Shown here: positions 25,645-35,858 of the stretch, one piece after another
Numbering within the stretch: the first letter of the stretch is position 1
How the letters are laid out: every line of letters begins with the position of its first letter
DNA from: Maribacter sp. ACAM166
Lineage (GTDB): Bacteria; Bacteroidota; Bacteroidia; Flavobacteriales; Flavobacteriaceae
DNA: 64,000 bases
NCBI RefSeq assembly: GCF_005771495.1
Contig: NZ_VAUW01000001.1
Coordinates: 62,001 to 126,000, forward strand
Direction of reading: 5' to 3'
Notes under the pieces: model-generated
The model's input: the letters and a program-made list of their open reading frames with translations, nothing else
Told to the model about the DNA's origin: nothing
Database searches by the model: none
Program-made: the position numbers and the translations under genes

Positions 25645-28044
25645 ATGTTTAAAAACTATGTAAAAATCGCTTGGCGAAATCTTTGGAAGAACAAGGGGTA
25701 TACTTTTATAAATGTTGGGGGTCTCGCATTGGGTATGGCCGTAACACTGATTATCGGGCTTTGGATACAGGATGAACAATCCCATAATAGTTATTTTAAA
25801 AATAGGGATAGCATCGCCCAAGTCTATCAATCACAGACTTTGAATGGAGAAACAGAGAGCGGACCTGCGATTCCTAGACCTTTAGAAAAGGCCTTGAGGG
25901 ATGGTTATGATGACAATTTTAAACATTTGACCATGTGTTCTTGGACCAATAATCATTATTTAAAATATGGCGAGACAAGTATATCTAGACCTGGTAATTA
26001 TATGCAACAGGTGGGGCCAGAACTATTTGGTCTAGAAATAATTAGAGGAGAGAAAGACGGACTTCGAGAAATTAACTCCATCATGCTGTCCGAATCTACT
26101 GCCGCGGCACTATTTGCTAGCGAAGATCCGATTGGAAAAACAGTTACAGTAAGTAATGAACACAAATTAAATGTAAGTGCAATCTATACCGATATCCCTT
26201 TTAACAATACGTTTAATGACACCGATTTTATAATTCCTTGGGAGAAATATTTGGCAAGTAATGAATGGATTCGAAATGCAGAAGACCAATGGGGTAATAA
26301 TTCTTTTCAAATGTTCGTTCAATTGGCCGACAATACAACATTCGATAAAGTCACCAATACAATCAAGGATGTAAAAAAGAATCTTAATGAGGATACAGCT
26401 CAATTTAATCCTCAGATTTTCCTTTTCCCTATGAAAGACTGGTATTTGCGTAATAATTTTGAGAACGGGAAACAAGTAGGTGGTCGTATTAAATATGTAT
26501 GGCTTTTTGGTATTATCGGGGCTTTTGTACTGCTTCTGGCATGTATTAATTTCATGAATTTAAGTACGGCTAGATCAGAGAAACGTGGTAAAGAAGTTGG
26601 CATTCGAAAAGCAATAGGATCACAGAGAGGTCAATTAATATATCAATTTTTAAGTGAATCTTTTTTAGTTGTTTTATTTGCTTTTTTCTTAGCCATGTTG
26701 CTTGTAATTCTATCCTTGAGCGGATTTAATGAATTGTCGAGAAAGGAAATTTCGTTTCCTTGGGATAATGGCACTTTTTGGCTGATTTCCATCGTATTCA
26801 TTCTATTCACCTCATTATTGGCAGGTAGTTATCCGGCGTTGTATCTATCTTCTTTTAAGCCTGTAGATGTTTTAAAGGGAACTTTTAAAGTGGGAAAATA
26901 TGCAGGTTTGCCGAGAAAGATAATGGTTGTGGTACAGTTTACCGTTTCAGTAGCTTTTATCATTGGTACGGTGATTGTAATGCAGCAAATAAATCATGCT
27001 AAGAACCGTCCGGTTGGTTATGATAAGGAAGGTCTCATACAAATTCCGACATTTAGTCAAGATTTTTTAGGTAAATATGATTTGATTCGAACTGAGTTTT
27101 TAGGTTCGGGAGCCGTTGTAGAAATGTCAACTTCTAGTAGTCCGACTACACAAATTTGGTCTAATAGAGGAGGTTTTACATGGGAAGGAAAACCAGAAGG
27201 ATTTCAAGAAGATTTAGCATGGACAGAAGTCTCGCCAGAGTATGCAAAATCCTTAAATCTCAAAATTATAGAAGGAAGAGATTTTTCAAGAGATTTTGCT
27301 ACGGATTCTTTAGGAGTACTCATTAATGAAACGGCGAAGAAATATTTAGGTATGGAAAACCCTGTGGGTCAACTTTTAAGAGACGATGACGAAGAAGATC
27401 CGGGACCATCGTTGAAAATTATTGGTGTGGTACAAGATATGATAACTCAATCTCCTTATGAACCGGTTAAACAGGGTGTTTATGTATATGATAGGTTCAA
27501 TAATTCGAGTTACTATAATCTAAGGCTAAACCCAAATCATAGTGCTACTCAAAACATTGTTGAAATTGAACGGGTTTTTAAAGAGCATTTTCCAGACATC
27601 CCTTTTGAATACGAATTTGTAGATGGACAATACGGAGAAAAATTTGCATCAGAAGAGCGTATAGGTACACTTTCGGGCATTTTCACTGCACTGGCTATAC
27701 TAATTAGTTGTTTGGGGCTATTTGGTCTTACCTCATTTGTGGCAGAACAACGAAAGAAAGAAATAGGAGTACGAAAAGTATTGGGAGCATCGATATTTAA
27801 TGTGTGGAATATGCTTTCAAAAGACTTTCTGAAACTAGTGATTACCTCTTGCTTTATAGCAGTACCCATCGCATACTACGTTATGAATGGCTGGTTGCAA
27901 GCATATCCATATAGAGTAGTATTACAGTGGTGGATTTTCGCATCGGCCATGGTGGGAGCTATGTTAGTAACCCTTTTAACGGTTAGTTTTCAAGCAATTA
28001 AGGCCGCCAAGACTAATCCGGTAAAGAGTTTAAGGACGGAGTGA
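25645..28044 (+). CDS. FtsX/MacB-type ABC permease 5 of the array
   Basis: 799 residues. N-terminus MFKNYVKIAWRNLWKNKGYT is almost the same as permease 1 at DNA level. Coupling motifs EVGIRKAIGSQ and EIGVRKVLGAS; tag NPVKSLRTE. The leader CATCAATCAAATC...GAGAATC before the ATG resembles those of permeases 2 and 3, so the duplication unit may include the leader. Second gene of unit 2, 80 bp after permease 4. Confidence 0.92.
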   Translation: MFKNYVKIAWRNLWKNKGYTFINVGGLALGMAVTLIIGLWIQDEQSHNSYFKNRDSIAQVYQSQTLNGETESGPAIPRPLEKALRDGYDDNFKHLTMCSWTNNHYLKYGETSISRPGNYMQQVGPELFGLEIIRGEKDGLREINSIMLSESTAAALFASEDPIGKTVTVSNEHKLNVSAIYTDIPFNNTFNDTDFIIPWEKYLASNEWIRNAEDQWGNNSFQMFVQLADNTTFDKVTNTIKDVKKNLNEDTAQFNPQIFLFPMKDWYLRNNFENGKQVGGRIKYVWLFGIIGAFVLLLACINFMNLSTARSEKRGKEVGIRKAIGSQRGQLIYQFLSESFLVVLFAFFLAMLLVILSLSGFNELSRKEISFPWDNGTFWLISIVFILFTSLLAGSYPALYLSSFKPVDVLKGTFKVGKYAGLPRKIMVVVQFTVSVAFIIGTVIVMQQINHAKNRPVGYDKEGLIQIPTFSQDFLGKYDLIRTEFLGSGAVVEMSTSSSPTTQIWSNRGGFTWEGKPEGFQEDLAWTEVSPEYAKSLNLKIIEGRDFSRDFATDSLGVLINETAKKYLGMENPVGQLLRDDDEEDPGPSLKIIGVVQDMITQSPYEPVKQGVYVYDRFNNSSYYNLRLNPNHSATQNIVEIERVFKEHFPDIPFEYEFVDGQYGEKFASEERIGTLSGIFTALAILISCLGLFGLTSFVAEQRKKEIGVRKVLGASIFNVWNMLSKDFLKLVITSCFIAVPIAYYVMNGWLQAYPYRVVLQWWIFASAMVGAMLVTLLTVSFQAIKAAKTNPVKSLRTE

Positions 28045-28148
28045 ATTAATAAGCTGTGTTCAGTAATCAGTTAACAGAATTTAGTTGTTTGTAATCTGGG
28101 AAAATGTAAACAATAAGTAATAGGATTGTCTAAGCGAACAAATCTAAA

Positions 28149-30569
28149 ATGATGACTACACTTTATTTAAAAATTGCTTTTAGGTACCTACTAAAAAATG
28201 GGCTGTACTCATTTATAAATATTTTTGGGCTGGCAATAGGTATCGCTTCGTTTGTACTTATTTCGATGTACGTAAATTACGAATACGCTTATGATACCTT
28301 TGAAGGCTCTGAAAATGTACAACGGGTTTACATGGACTATACCGAAGAAGGTGTGTTTGTTCCTGGGGATGCGCAGACTTATAATTTGAGCGGACCTACT
28401 TTGAAAGAAGCATTTCCTGAAATCAAAGAATTCACACGGTTAAGTCATATTACCAATGTTACATTTAAACATGAAAATAAACTGATTAATGGGGAGAAAG
28501 GGGCACTGGCGGATCCATCTTACGTCACTGTTTTTAAGTATCCCTTACTTAAGGGTGATTATAATACCGTTTTAAAAGATCCCTACACTATTGTATTGAC
28601 GGAATCGCTTGCCAAAAAGATTTTCGGGAATCTGAATCCTATGGGTAAATCGGTACAAATTTTTTATGGTGGGGAAAAAGTGTTTACGGTAAATGGCGTT
28701 TTGGAAGATCTGCCAAAGAACACCCATATGAAAAATGATTTCTTAATTTCATTCAACACAGCACTAACTTGGGAGGGGTATCGAGATAATCCAGAACCTA
28801 ACTGGAGTGGTAATAATATATTTACCTATATCAAACTTGGCGAAAATGCAGATATAGCTCTTTTGAAGAAAAAGATAATGGCTTTTAAAGTGGATGCCTT
28901 GCCCTTTGAAAGACATAATATTGAACCTTTAGAAGATATTCATTTATATTCGGATAAACCGTATGAGGCAGAGGCAAATGGAAGTATACGTAGGGTTCGT
29001 TTTTTATTGGCGATTGCACTGATTATCATTATCCTTTCTTGGTTGAACTATGTGAATCTTTCGACCGCAAAATCTTTGGAGCGTGTAAAGGAAACCGGTA
29101 TACGTAAAGTGGCTGGTGCTAAAAAATCTCAGATCATTTTGCAATCACTCTTAGAATCCTCATTATTGAATTTGGTTGCTATTGTCATGGCCACTGTTAT
29201 AATATTAATTACGCTACCAATTTTTAATAGGTATATAGGTAAAGAATTAATTGTTGGTCTTTCGACGATTCAGCATTTTATACCAATGATTGGATTCATT
29301 CTTTTTGGAACATTGCTGTCTGGATTGTATCCAGCTTTTATTCTTAGCAATTTTACCACCGCCAACGCCTTGAAAGGAAAGATACGTGCTTCAAGCAGTG
29401 GGCTTACATTACGAAAAACCTTAATTATGGGTCAATTTTTAGCAACCATAATATTGCTGATAGGGACAATTACGATTACAAAGCAAATAGATTTTTTACA
29501 AGATCAACCTATTGGTGCAACTTTAAACCAAGTGCTAGCAGTAAATGGAAAAATTATGGGTAATAAATCCGATTCCATTAGAAGAAATGAAATAGAAGAA
29601 TTAAAAAACGAAATCAGGAACTTATCCTATGTTAAAACCACCGTCCTGGCACAGACCTATCCCGGCGGAGAATATGACAACCTTTCTTCTAATGTAGGCA
29701 TAACCTTTCCGAATGGTAGAAGAGATGAAACACGTATTTGGTATAACTACGCCGTCGGTCCTGAATATTTTCAGTTGATGGATATGGAATTTGTGGCGGG
29801 TAATTCTTTTATAAAAAATTCAAAAGGGTATAGTAATCAAATTGTTTTAAACGAACGCTTTGTGAAACATATGGGAATATTGAATATGGAGAATGCCATA
29901 GGCAAAACGGTAAAATTCTTTGAGGAAGATTGGATTATTTCTGGAGTTATAGAAGACTATCATCATTTTGGTTTGAAAACAAGTATTGAGCCGATGCTTT
30001 TACGTTACGACAAGAATGTAAGCAACATACTTATAAAAATAGACCAGAATGCTGTTTCAATAGGAGGTGTGAACGGGGCAATTAGCCAAATTGAGAGTAA
30101 ATGGATGGAAAGGTTTCCTGAAAGCACATTCAATTATACATTTTTGGACCAAAAATTCGAAGCGCAATATAATGAGGATAGGGCCTTTGGTTCGGCCTTT
30201 CAAATATTTGCAATTTTGGCGATACTTATTGCTTCTATGGGCCTATTTGGTCTTACTTCTTACACCGTGGTACAGCGTAAAAAAGAAATTGGCATACGAA
30301 AAGTAAATGGAGCCACTATTAGGCAAGTACTTGTTCTTTTGAACAAAGACTTTGTAAAATGGGTCGGGTTGGCTTTTATCATTGCTGTTCCTATCGCTTG
30401 GTTTGCTATGAATCATTGGTTGATGGATTTTGCATATAGAACCACAATGAATTGGTGGATTTTTGCTTTGGCAGGGATTATTGCCTTGACAATAGCCATG
30501 CTTACGGTAAGCTGGCAAAGTTATACTGCAGCAAGGGCCAATCCAGTAAAAAGTTTGAGAACGGAATAA
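28149..30569 (+). CDS. FtsX/MacB-type ABC permease 6 of the array
   Basis: 806 residues, starting MMTTLYLKIAFRYLLKNGLY, a less conserved N-terminus than its neighbours. The coupling motifs ETGIRKVAGAK and EIGIRKVNGAT have lost the usual Leu before Gly in both modules. The tag NPVKSLRTE is kept. No activator sites or -24 element are visible in the 104-bp gap before it, so it should belong to unit 2 as its last gene. Confidence 0.92.
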   Translation: MMTTLYLKIAFRYLLKNGLYSFINIFGLAIGIASFVLISMYVNYEYAYDTFEGSENVQRVYMDYTEEGVFVPGDAQTYNLSGPTLKEAFPEIKEFTRLSHITNVTFKHENKLINGEKGALADPSYVTVFKYPLLKGDYNTVLKDPYTIVLTESLAKKIFGNLNPMGKSVQIFYGGEKVFTVNGVLEDLPKNTHMKNDFLISFNTALTWEGYRDNPEPNWSGNNIFTYIKLGENADIALLKKKIMAFKVDALPFERHNIEPLEDIHLYSDKPYEAEANGSIRRVRFLLAIALIIIILSWLNYVNLSTAKSLERVKETGIRKVAGAKKSQIILQSLLESSLLNLVAIVMATVIILITLPIFNRYIGKELIVGLSTIQHFIPMIGFILFGTLLSGLYPAFILSNFTTANALKGKIRASSSGLTLRKTLIMGQFLATIILLIGTITITKQIDFLQDQPIGATLNQVLAVNGKIMGNKSDSIRRNEIEELKNEIRNLSYVKTTVLAQTYPGGEYDNLSSNVGITFPNGRRDETRIWYNYAVGPEYFQLMDMEFVAGNSFIKNSKGYSNQIVLNERFVKHMGILNMENAIGKTVKFFEEDWIISGVIEDYHHFGLKTSIEPMLLRYDKNVSNILIKIDQNAVSIGGVNGAISQIESKWMERFPESTFNYTFLDQKFEAQYNEDRAFGSAFQIFAILAILIASMGLFGLTSYTVVQRKKEIGIRKVNGATIRQVLVLLNKDFVKWVGLAFIIAVPIAWFAMNHWLMDFAYRTTMNWWIFALAGIIALTIAMLTVSWQSYTAARANPVKSLRTE

Positions 30570-30709
30570 TTTGACAGAATGATATTAATTAGAATTTTCA
30601 GCCAATCTTTTAAAATAAGTAGGTAATTTAATTTTTTATTTTGAGGCGATTGAAAGTAAAATTTTTAGCGTGCTACAATTAACTTGACCTAAAAAGATTA
30701 CTAATTCAT
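30570..30709. other. AT-rich spacer after permease 6
   Basis: First part of the 383-bp gap before permease 7. No open frame, hairpin with a T-run, or recognised repeat is seen here; the regulatory sites begin at 30710. Confidence 0.5.
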
Positions 30710-30748
30710 TGTAAAATTTTTATACAAAAACTGTCCAAAAATTTTACA
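30710..30748 (+). promoter_or_regulatory. Paired 17-bp activator sites upstream of unit 3
   Basis: TGTAAAATTTTTATACA (30710-30726, reverse orientation) and TGTCCAAAAATTTTACA (30732-30748), centres 22 bp apart. The second differs from the unit 2 site by one base. Its centre is 73 bp before the GG of the -24 element, exactly as in unit 1. Confidence 0.7.
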
Positions 30749-30811
30749 TTATTGAGTTTTGTCCTACCAATAATATAGTATAACTATCAGATTTACAATA
30801 GGTTGAGAATA

Positions 30812-30826
30812 TGGCATGAAAATCGA
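30812..30826 (+). promoter_or_regulatory. Sigma-54-like promoter of unit 3
   Basis: TGGCAT-GAAAA-TCGA. The -24 half and spacer equal those of unit 2 (TGGCATGAAA is shared). The -12 half retains only T and G. Predicted start near 30838, leader about 115 nt. Confidence 0.55.
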
Positions 30827-30952
30827 TTTCATTTAGAAGTGACCAAGAGGATAACTTTTGAAGATCGTAGATTTTTTGACATAAATTAATAGATTTCCTT
30901 CTTTACTGAAACAAGTTCAGCACAAGCGCAGGAATGACTAAAGAACATACTG

Positions 30953-33337
30953 ATGCTACTGAACCACTTAAGATTATCGTTTAGAAACTTATGGAAGAAC
31001 AGATTGCTCTCCTTCCTAAATCTTTTGGGGCTGAGCATCGGTATAGGCAGTGTTTTAACGCTGATGTTTTCGGTTTATGCCTTTTATATAGCCGATAACA
31101 ATATCCCCGAACACGAGCAAATTTACTACGTTAAAACCCATCTTACGGATGGGAACGACTATATGGAGGCCGCTTATCCGTTAATGGATAAAATAATTAG
31201 TACATCTCCAGAAGTAGAAGCGGGTACCCATTTACATGGTTGGGGTAATGTTTGGTTGGAAGTAGGAGATAAAGAATTTCAAAAAGAGACGAATTATGCC
31301 GATCCTGAGTTTTTTGAAGTTTTTGGACTGCCATTCAAACACGGAAATCAAAGCACCGCATTAAAGGAAAAGTATTCTATTGTTTTGACAGATAAGGTAA
31401 GCCAGCAACTATTTGGGGATACGAACCCTGTTGGGAAATCCCTGATAGCAGCAGATACCCTAAACCTGACCATAACTGGTGTTTTGGAACCTATAAGTCC
31501 CTATTCTTCTTTCCGATTGGGCGTTTTACTGCCGAATACCTTATTAAAGGATAATCCCGGGTTTAAGCGACAAATAAATTGGGGTGATAGTTTTTCGCCC
31601 ATCTTTCTAAAATTACGGCCAGATGTTGATATTGCACAATTGGAAAGCAGAATTGACCAATTGGTTCACAACAACTATTCGGATCCCTCGGTTATTTCGA
31701 GAATGGAAATAATTCCCCACTCAAAAATGAGGATGGATGCGATACCTGTGGTTGGAATAATTATTGGCGGTAACATTGCAACCTCTTTTTTTGTCTTGCT
31801 TTTGGTACTGGTAAACTTATTGAATTTGAATACTTCAACCATGTTCAGAAGAACTAAGGATATTGCGATAAGGAAAATATTGGGTGGGAGTAGCAAAGGT
31901 GTCATTACCCAGTTTTGTTTGGAAAATGGTATTTTAGTTTTGTTGTCTATATTAATTTCTGGCGGACTCTTCCTTGGCGTTTTATTGCCTCAATTGAACG
32001 ATGTCTTTGGTGCCGATTTTGGCAAGATTAATTTTAGCTTTACCGATGATTACCTTGTGGTTTTAGGTGCTATTACATTAGGAATAGCCGTAACCCTTGT
32101 GGTGGGTATACTTCCTACCTTACGATTTGTATCTCTGCCAGTTTCTCAAGGGATAAAAGGGAAAATAAATAGTGTAAAAGGGAATTTCTTCTTTAAAAAC
32201 GCTTTTATCATTCTTCAGTTTTCCATCGCCATACTTTTTATCTGCATTGCTATTATTTTGAATAGTCAAATCGGGTTTATGAAAAAGGCCGATTTAGGCT
32301 TTGAGCGGGAAAATGTCATCGTGGGAAACATCGACCTTGATTATAAAAACATTGATGCCGCCAATTCCAGTTTTAAGGTGCTGTTAGATAATCTGAAGGC
32401 TAATCCCTATGTCACGAATGTGAGCACGAGTCAGGCAATTCCATCCGATTATTACTTTAATTACACCAATTTTTACGATGCGAATACAGATACCGATGTA
32501 CGCATTCGCCGCTCTTATACGGATCAAGGTTATCTTAAAACCCTTAAAATTCCGCTTTTGGAAGGCCGAGATTTTGATAGTACCTTGGATAATGGAGAGG
32601 AGTTATCCGTCATCATTAACCGCAGTGCTATGGAAGCTTTTGGGTGGAACTCCATTGAAGGAAAACGCCTAAAGTGGAAGAATGATGATTCTAAGGGCCA
32701 CCGAATTGTGGGGTTGATGAAGGATTTTCATTATCAAGATTTGCAGAATGCTGTAGAACCCTTGGTACATTATTACAATGACGAAAAAGATTTAGCGGCA
32801 CATCGCTACCTATCCGTCCGTGTGATGGAAGGGGAGGAAAAAGGGGTACAAGATATCATGACAGCTGCCTTTGCCAAAATAGATTCTAGAAAAACCTTTG
32901 CCCAAAGTTTTCTGACCGAAAAAGTAAGTGGTCAATACCGCTTAATAGAAGGTATGCTGAAAACAATAAATATTGTGGCACTTTTGACCATTTTTATCTC
33001 CTGCTTGGGCATGTTCGGACTTATTTCATTCATGGCAAAAAGAAGGATTAAAGAAATTGGAATCCGTAAGGTCTTGGGTGCTGGTGTACTGAAAATTGTA
33101 GTATTACTTTCTAAGGATTATATCATATTAGTAAGTATAGGGGCTTTAATTGCTTTTCCGATTGCTTGGTATATGATGAATGCATGGTTGGGCAGTTTCG
33201 CTTATAGTATTGCTATTCAGTGGTGGATGTTTGTATTATCAGGATTAATAGCTCTTTTCATTACCGCATTCACATTAGGAATTCAAGCTATAAAATCAGC
33301 AACGGCAAATCCTGTACAAAGTTTACGAACAGAATAA
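30953..33337 (+). CDS. FtsX/MacB-type ABC permease 7 of the array (divergent member)
   Basis: 794 residues, first gene of unit 3. N-terminus MLLNHLRLSFRNLWKNRLLS lacks the MFKNY-type start. The first coupling motif is DIAIRKILGGS, the second EIGIRKVLGAG. The 'FKPVDVLKG' stretch that follows segment 4 in the others is replaced by LPVSQGIKG, and the tag is NPVQSLRTE. These changes make it one of the most divergent copies, though length, eight membrane segments and both periplasmic cores are intact, so it is not a decaying gene. Confidence 0.92.
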   Translation: MLLNHLRLSFRNLWKNRLLSFLNLLGLSIGIGSVLTLMFSVYAFYIADNNIPEHEQIYYVKTHLTDGNDYMEAAYPLMDKIISTSPEVEAGTHLHGWGNVWLEVGDKEFQKETNYADPEFFEVFGLPFKHGNQSTALKEKYSIVLTDKVSQQLFGDTNPVGKSLIAADTLNLTITGVLEPISPYSSFRLGVLLPNTLLKDNPGFKRQINWGDSFSPIFLKLRPDVDIAQLESRIDQLVHNNYSDPSVISRMEIIPHSKMRMDAIPVVGIIIGGNIATSFFVLLLVLVNLLNLNTSTMFRRTKDIAIRKILGGSSKGVITQFCLENGILVLLSILISGGLFLGVLLPQLNDVFGADFGKINFSFTDDYLVVLGAITLGIAVTLVVGILPTLRFVSLPVSQGIKGKINSVKGNFFFKNAFIILQFSIAILFICIAIILNSQIGFMKKADLGFERENVIVGNIDLDYKNIDAANSSFKVLLDNLKANPYVTNVSTSQAIPSDYYFNYTNFYDANTDTDVRIRRSYTDQGYLKTLKIPLLEGRDFDSTLDNGEELSVIINRSAMEAFGWNSIEGKRLKWKNDDSKGHRIVGLMKDFHYQDLQNAVEPLVHYYNDEKDLAAHRYLSVRVMEGEEKGVQDIMTAAFAKIDSRKTFAQSFLTEKVSGQYRLIEGMLKTINIVALLTIFISCLGMFGLISFMAKRRIKEIGIRKVLGAGVLKIVVLLSKDYIILVSIGALIAFPIAWYMMNAWLGSFAYSIAIQWWMFVLSGLIALFITAFTLGIQAIKSATANPVQSLRTE

Positions 33338-33437
33338 ATCAATTTGCAGTGTACAGTAAACAGAAATTGTTTTTCATTCATAAGAATACTAAAAGTAACG
33401 AACTGCGAGCACCAAATTACTAATTCTCTATAAAACT

Positions 33438-35846
33438 ATGTTTAAGAATTATTTCAAAATTGCCTGGAGAACGCTACTAAAGGATAAAACGAACACAAGT
33501 TTGAATGTGATAGGTTTATCTGTAGCATTTGCGGTTGCCATTTTACTGGGAATGGCAGCATTGTTTCAACTTTCATATGATGGTTTTCATAAGAATAGGG
33601 AATCCATCTACAAAATAGTAAAAACGCAACAAACACCTAAGGGTCCGGAAGCCGTGACATCACAACCAGCTCCACTTTCACCTTCTTTAGCAACAGAAGT
33701 GCCTGGTATAAAGCGAATCACAAGATATTTACAAGACGGTATGCTTGCAATACAAGCGGAGAAAGAAATGGACATGGATATCATTTGGGTAGACAAAGAT
33801 TTCTTTTCTATGTTTAGTTTTCCAATAACCAATGGAGATGGAAACACCTCTTTAAGTGATTTATCGTCGGTTGTATTGACAAAAAAATCGGCGACTAATT
33901 TGTTTGGTTCAACAGACGTTATAGGAAAGACATTCAGCCTTTTAGTGAATGGGATAGAACAACCATTTACAGTCAGTGCTATTGCAGATGATATACTTCC
34001 AGAAAGTAATTTGGATTTTGAAATAGCCGCCCGTTTTGAAAGTCATCAAGATTATTCCGAGAATAAAGAAGCATGGGATTCCCAATATCATGATGTGTAT
34101 GTAGAGCTCGAAGAAGGTGTGACCGCGTCAAGTTTTGAGAAAAGTAGTGAGTCGTTCATTGACCTTCATTATAAAGAAGGTATTGATATGTTAAAAAGGG
34201 ATGGTGCATCTGCTGATAAAAACGGACGTTTTATAAATTTAAAATTGGTTCCCTTAAATGACGTTCATTTTACAAATCTTAAAAATGGTTTTGTTGAAAT
34301 AAGTAGAAGTTTGCCCTACCTTATTCTAGGCATTGCTTTTTTAATTCTGTTTATTGCCTGTGTGAACTACATTAATATGAGTATTGCAAAATCTGCCAAA
34401 CGCCTTAAGGAAATAGGCATGCGCAAAACCTTGGGTGCTCAAAAAAATGAACTGTTTTTTCAGTTTTGGAGCGAAAGTCTTTTAGTTTTTCTAGTATCCA
34501 TAAGTATAGGGGTGCTACTCAGTGTAGTGTTTTTGAATGATTTTAAAACAATGTTCAATACCCAAGTTTCATCAGAAATGCTTTTACAACCTACCGTTTT
34601 AATCCTATTTGTTGGCGTTATAATGCTCATCACGCTATTGGTTGGAGGCTATCCTGCTTTATTGATGAGCCGTTTAGGAACGATTCAATCCTTGAAAGGA
34701 AAATTACAATCAACTGGGAGTAATAAGGTAAGGGATATGCTTATGGTATTTCAGTTTGGTATTGCCATACTCTTGATAACCGGTACATTAATATTGTGGA
34801 GCCAGATTGAATACATGCGTAATAAAGATTTGGGCTATGATAAGGAGCAGGTAGTTTCCTTTCCTTTGAACGGCAAACGGAATAGTAATGATGTAGTAGC
34901 ATTGCTACGTGATGAATTAAAAGGTGATCCAAATATTCTTTCTATTAGCGGTGCTGATAGTAATTTAGGATTAGGAAAAGATGGCAGTAGGTCTTCAAGT
35001 AAAATAGGTTTTGAATATAAGGGACGCGTAGTACAAACCAATTTTTTGGTAGTAGATCATGAGTATGTGCAAACGTTGGGGATAAAAATGGTATCAGGAA
35101 GAAACTTCCAGAGTCCTTCAGATAGTTTAGGGGTTGTCATTAATGAAACTATGGCCAAAGAGTTGGCGGAGCAGGATCCATTGACTGCACAATTGGAAAT
35201 AAGTGACGGAGTATATTTTCCTGTTCTAGGTGTTATTAAGGATTATAATTTTAACGACTTGGATAGGGCCATTGAGCCAATCACTTTTTATATGAGTAAG
35301 GAATGGGGGCTAACCTATGCCTATGCTAAGGTTTCTCCGACCAATATGGCCAATTCTTTTACAGTTCTCGAAAGCGCTTGGAAAAAACTAGAACCAAATG
35401 CCGAATTTTTAGGTTCATTTTTAGATGAAAACATAGATAGAACCTTTAGGCGCGAAAAAACCACGGCTAAAATGATAGCAAGTGGTTCCATAATAGCAAT
35501 TATATTAAGCTGTATGGGGCTTTTCGCAATGTCTTTATTAATTGTTTCGCAACGTACGAAGGAGATAGGAATTAGAAAAGTGGTAGGGGCGAGTGTAACG
35601 TCTATTACATATATACTCACAAAAGATTTTTTAAAATTGGTTTTGGTTGCATTCTTAATTGCATCTCCTGTTGCGTGGTGGGTAATGAGCGAGTGGCTGC
35701 AGAATTATGCCTATCGAATTGACCTTAGTGTTTGGTTCTTTGTGGGAGCGGGAGCGATTGCAGTGCTAATTGCTTTACTAACCATTGGATCACGAACTGT
35801 AAGGGCTGCTAGGGCCAACCCTGTAAAAAGTTTACGGACAGAGTAA
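33438..35846 (+). CDS. FtsX/MacB-type ABC permease 8 of the array
   Basis: 802 residues. N-terminus MFKNYFKIAWRTLLKDKTNT; coupling motifs EIGMRKTLGAQ and EIGIRKVVGAS; tag NPVKSLRTE. Segment 4 ends LLVGGYPALLMS. The 100-bp gap before it shows no activator site. Permease 9 begins 12 bp downstream, the tightest spacing in the array, so 8 and 9 are almost certainly co-translated. Confidence 0.92.
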   Translation: MFKNYFKIAWRTLLKDKTNTSLNVIGLSVAFAVAILLGMAALFQLSYDGFHKNRESIYKIVKTQQTPKGPEAVTSQPAPLSPSLATEVPGIKRITRYLQDGMLAIQAEKEMDMDIIWVDKDFFSMFSFPITNGDGNTSLSDLSSVVLTKKSATNLFGSTDVIGKTFSLLVNGIEQPFTVSAIADDILPESNLDFEIAARFESHQDYSENKEAWDSQYHDVYVELEEGVTASSFEKSSESFIDLHYKEGIDMLKRDGASADKNGRFINLKLVPLNDVHFTNLKNGFVEISRSLPYLILGIAFLILFIACVNYINMSIAKSAKRLKEIGMRKTLGAQKNELFFQFWSESLLVFLVSISIGVLLSVVFLNDFKTMFNTQVSSEMLLQPTVLILFVGVIMLITLLVGGYPALLMSRLGTIQSLKGKLQSTGSNKVRDMLMVFQFGIAILLITGTLILWSQIEYMRNKDLGYDKEQVVSFPLNGKRNSNDVVALLRDELKGDPNILSISGADSNLGLGKDGSRSSSKIGFEYKGRVVQTNFLVVDHEYVQTLGIKMVSGRNFQSPSDSLGVVINETMAKELAEQDPLTAQLEISDGVYFPVLGVIKDYNFNDLDRAIEPITFYMSKEWGLTYAYAKVSPTNMANSFTVLESAWKKLEPNAEFLGSFLDENIDRTFRREKTTAKMIASGSIIAIILSCMGLFAMSLLIVSQRTKEIGIRKVVGASVTSITYILTKDFLKLVLVAFLIASPVAWWVMSEWLQNYAYRIDLSVWFFVGAGAIAVLIALLTIGSRTVRAARANPVKSLRTE

Positions 35847-35858
35847 AATTAGGTTGAT

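Noticed and set aside
28045-28148. A fourth activator site before permease 6 (TGTAAACAATAAG...)
   Set aside because: The TGT has no ACA at the 17-bp position, no 22-bp partner and no -24 element.
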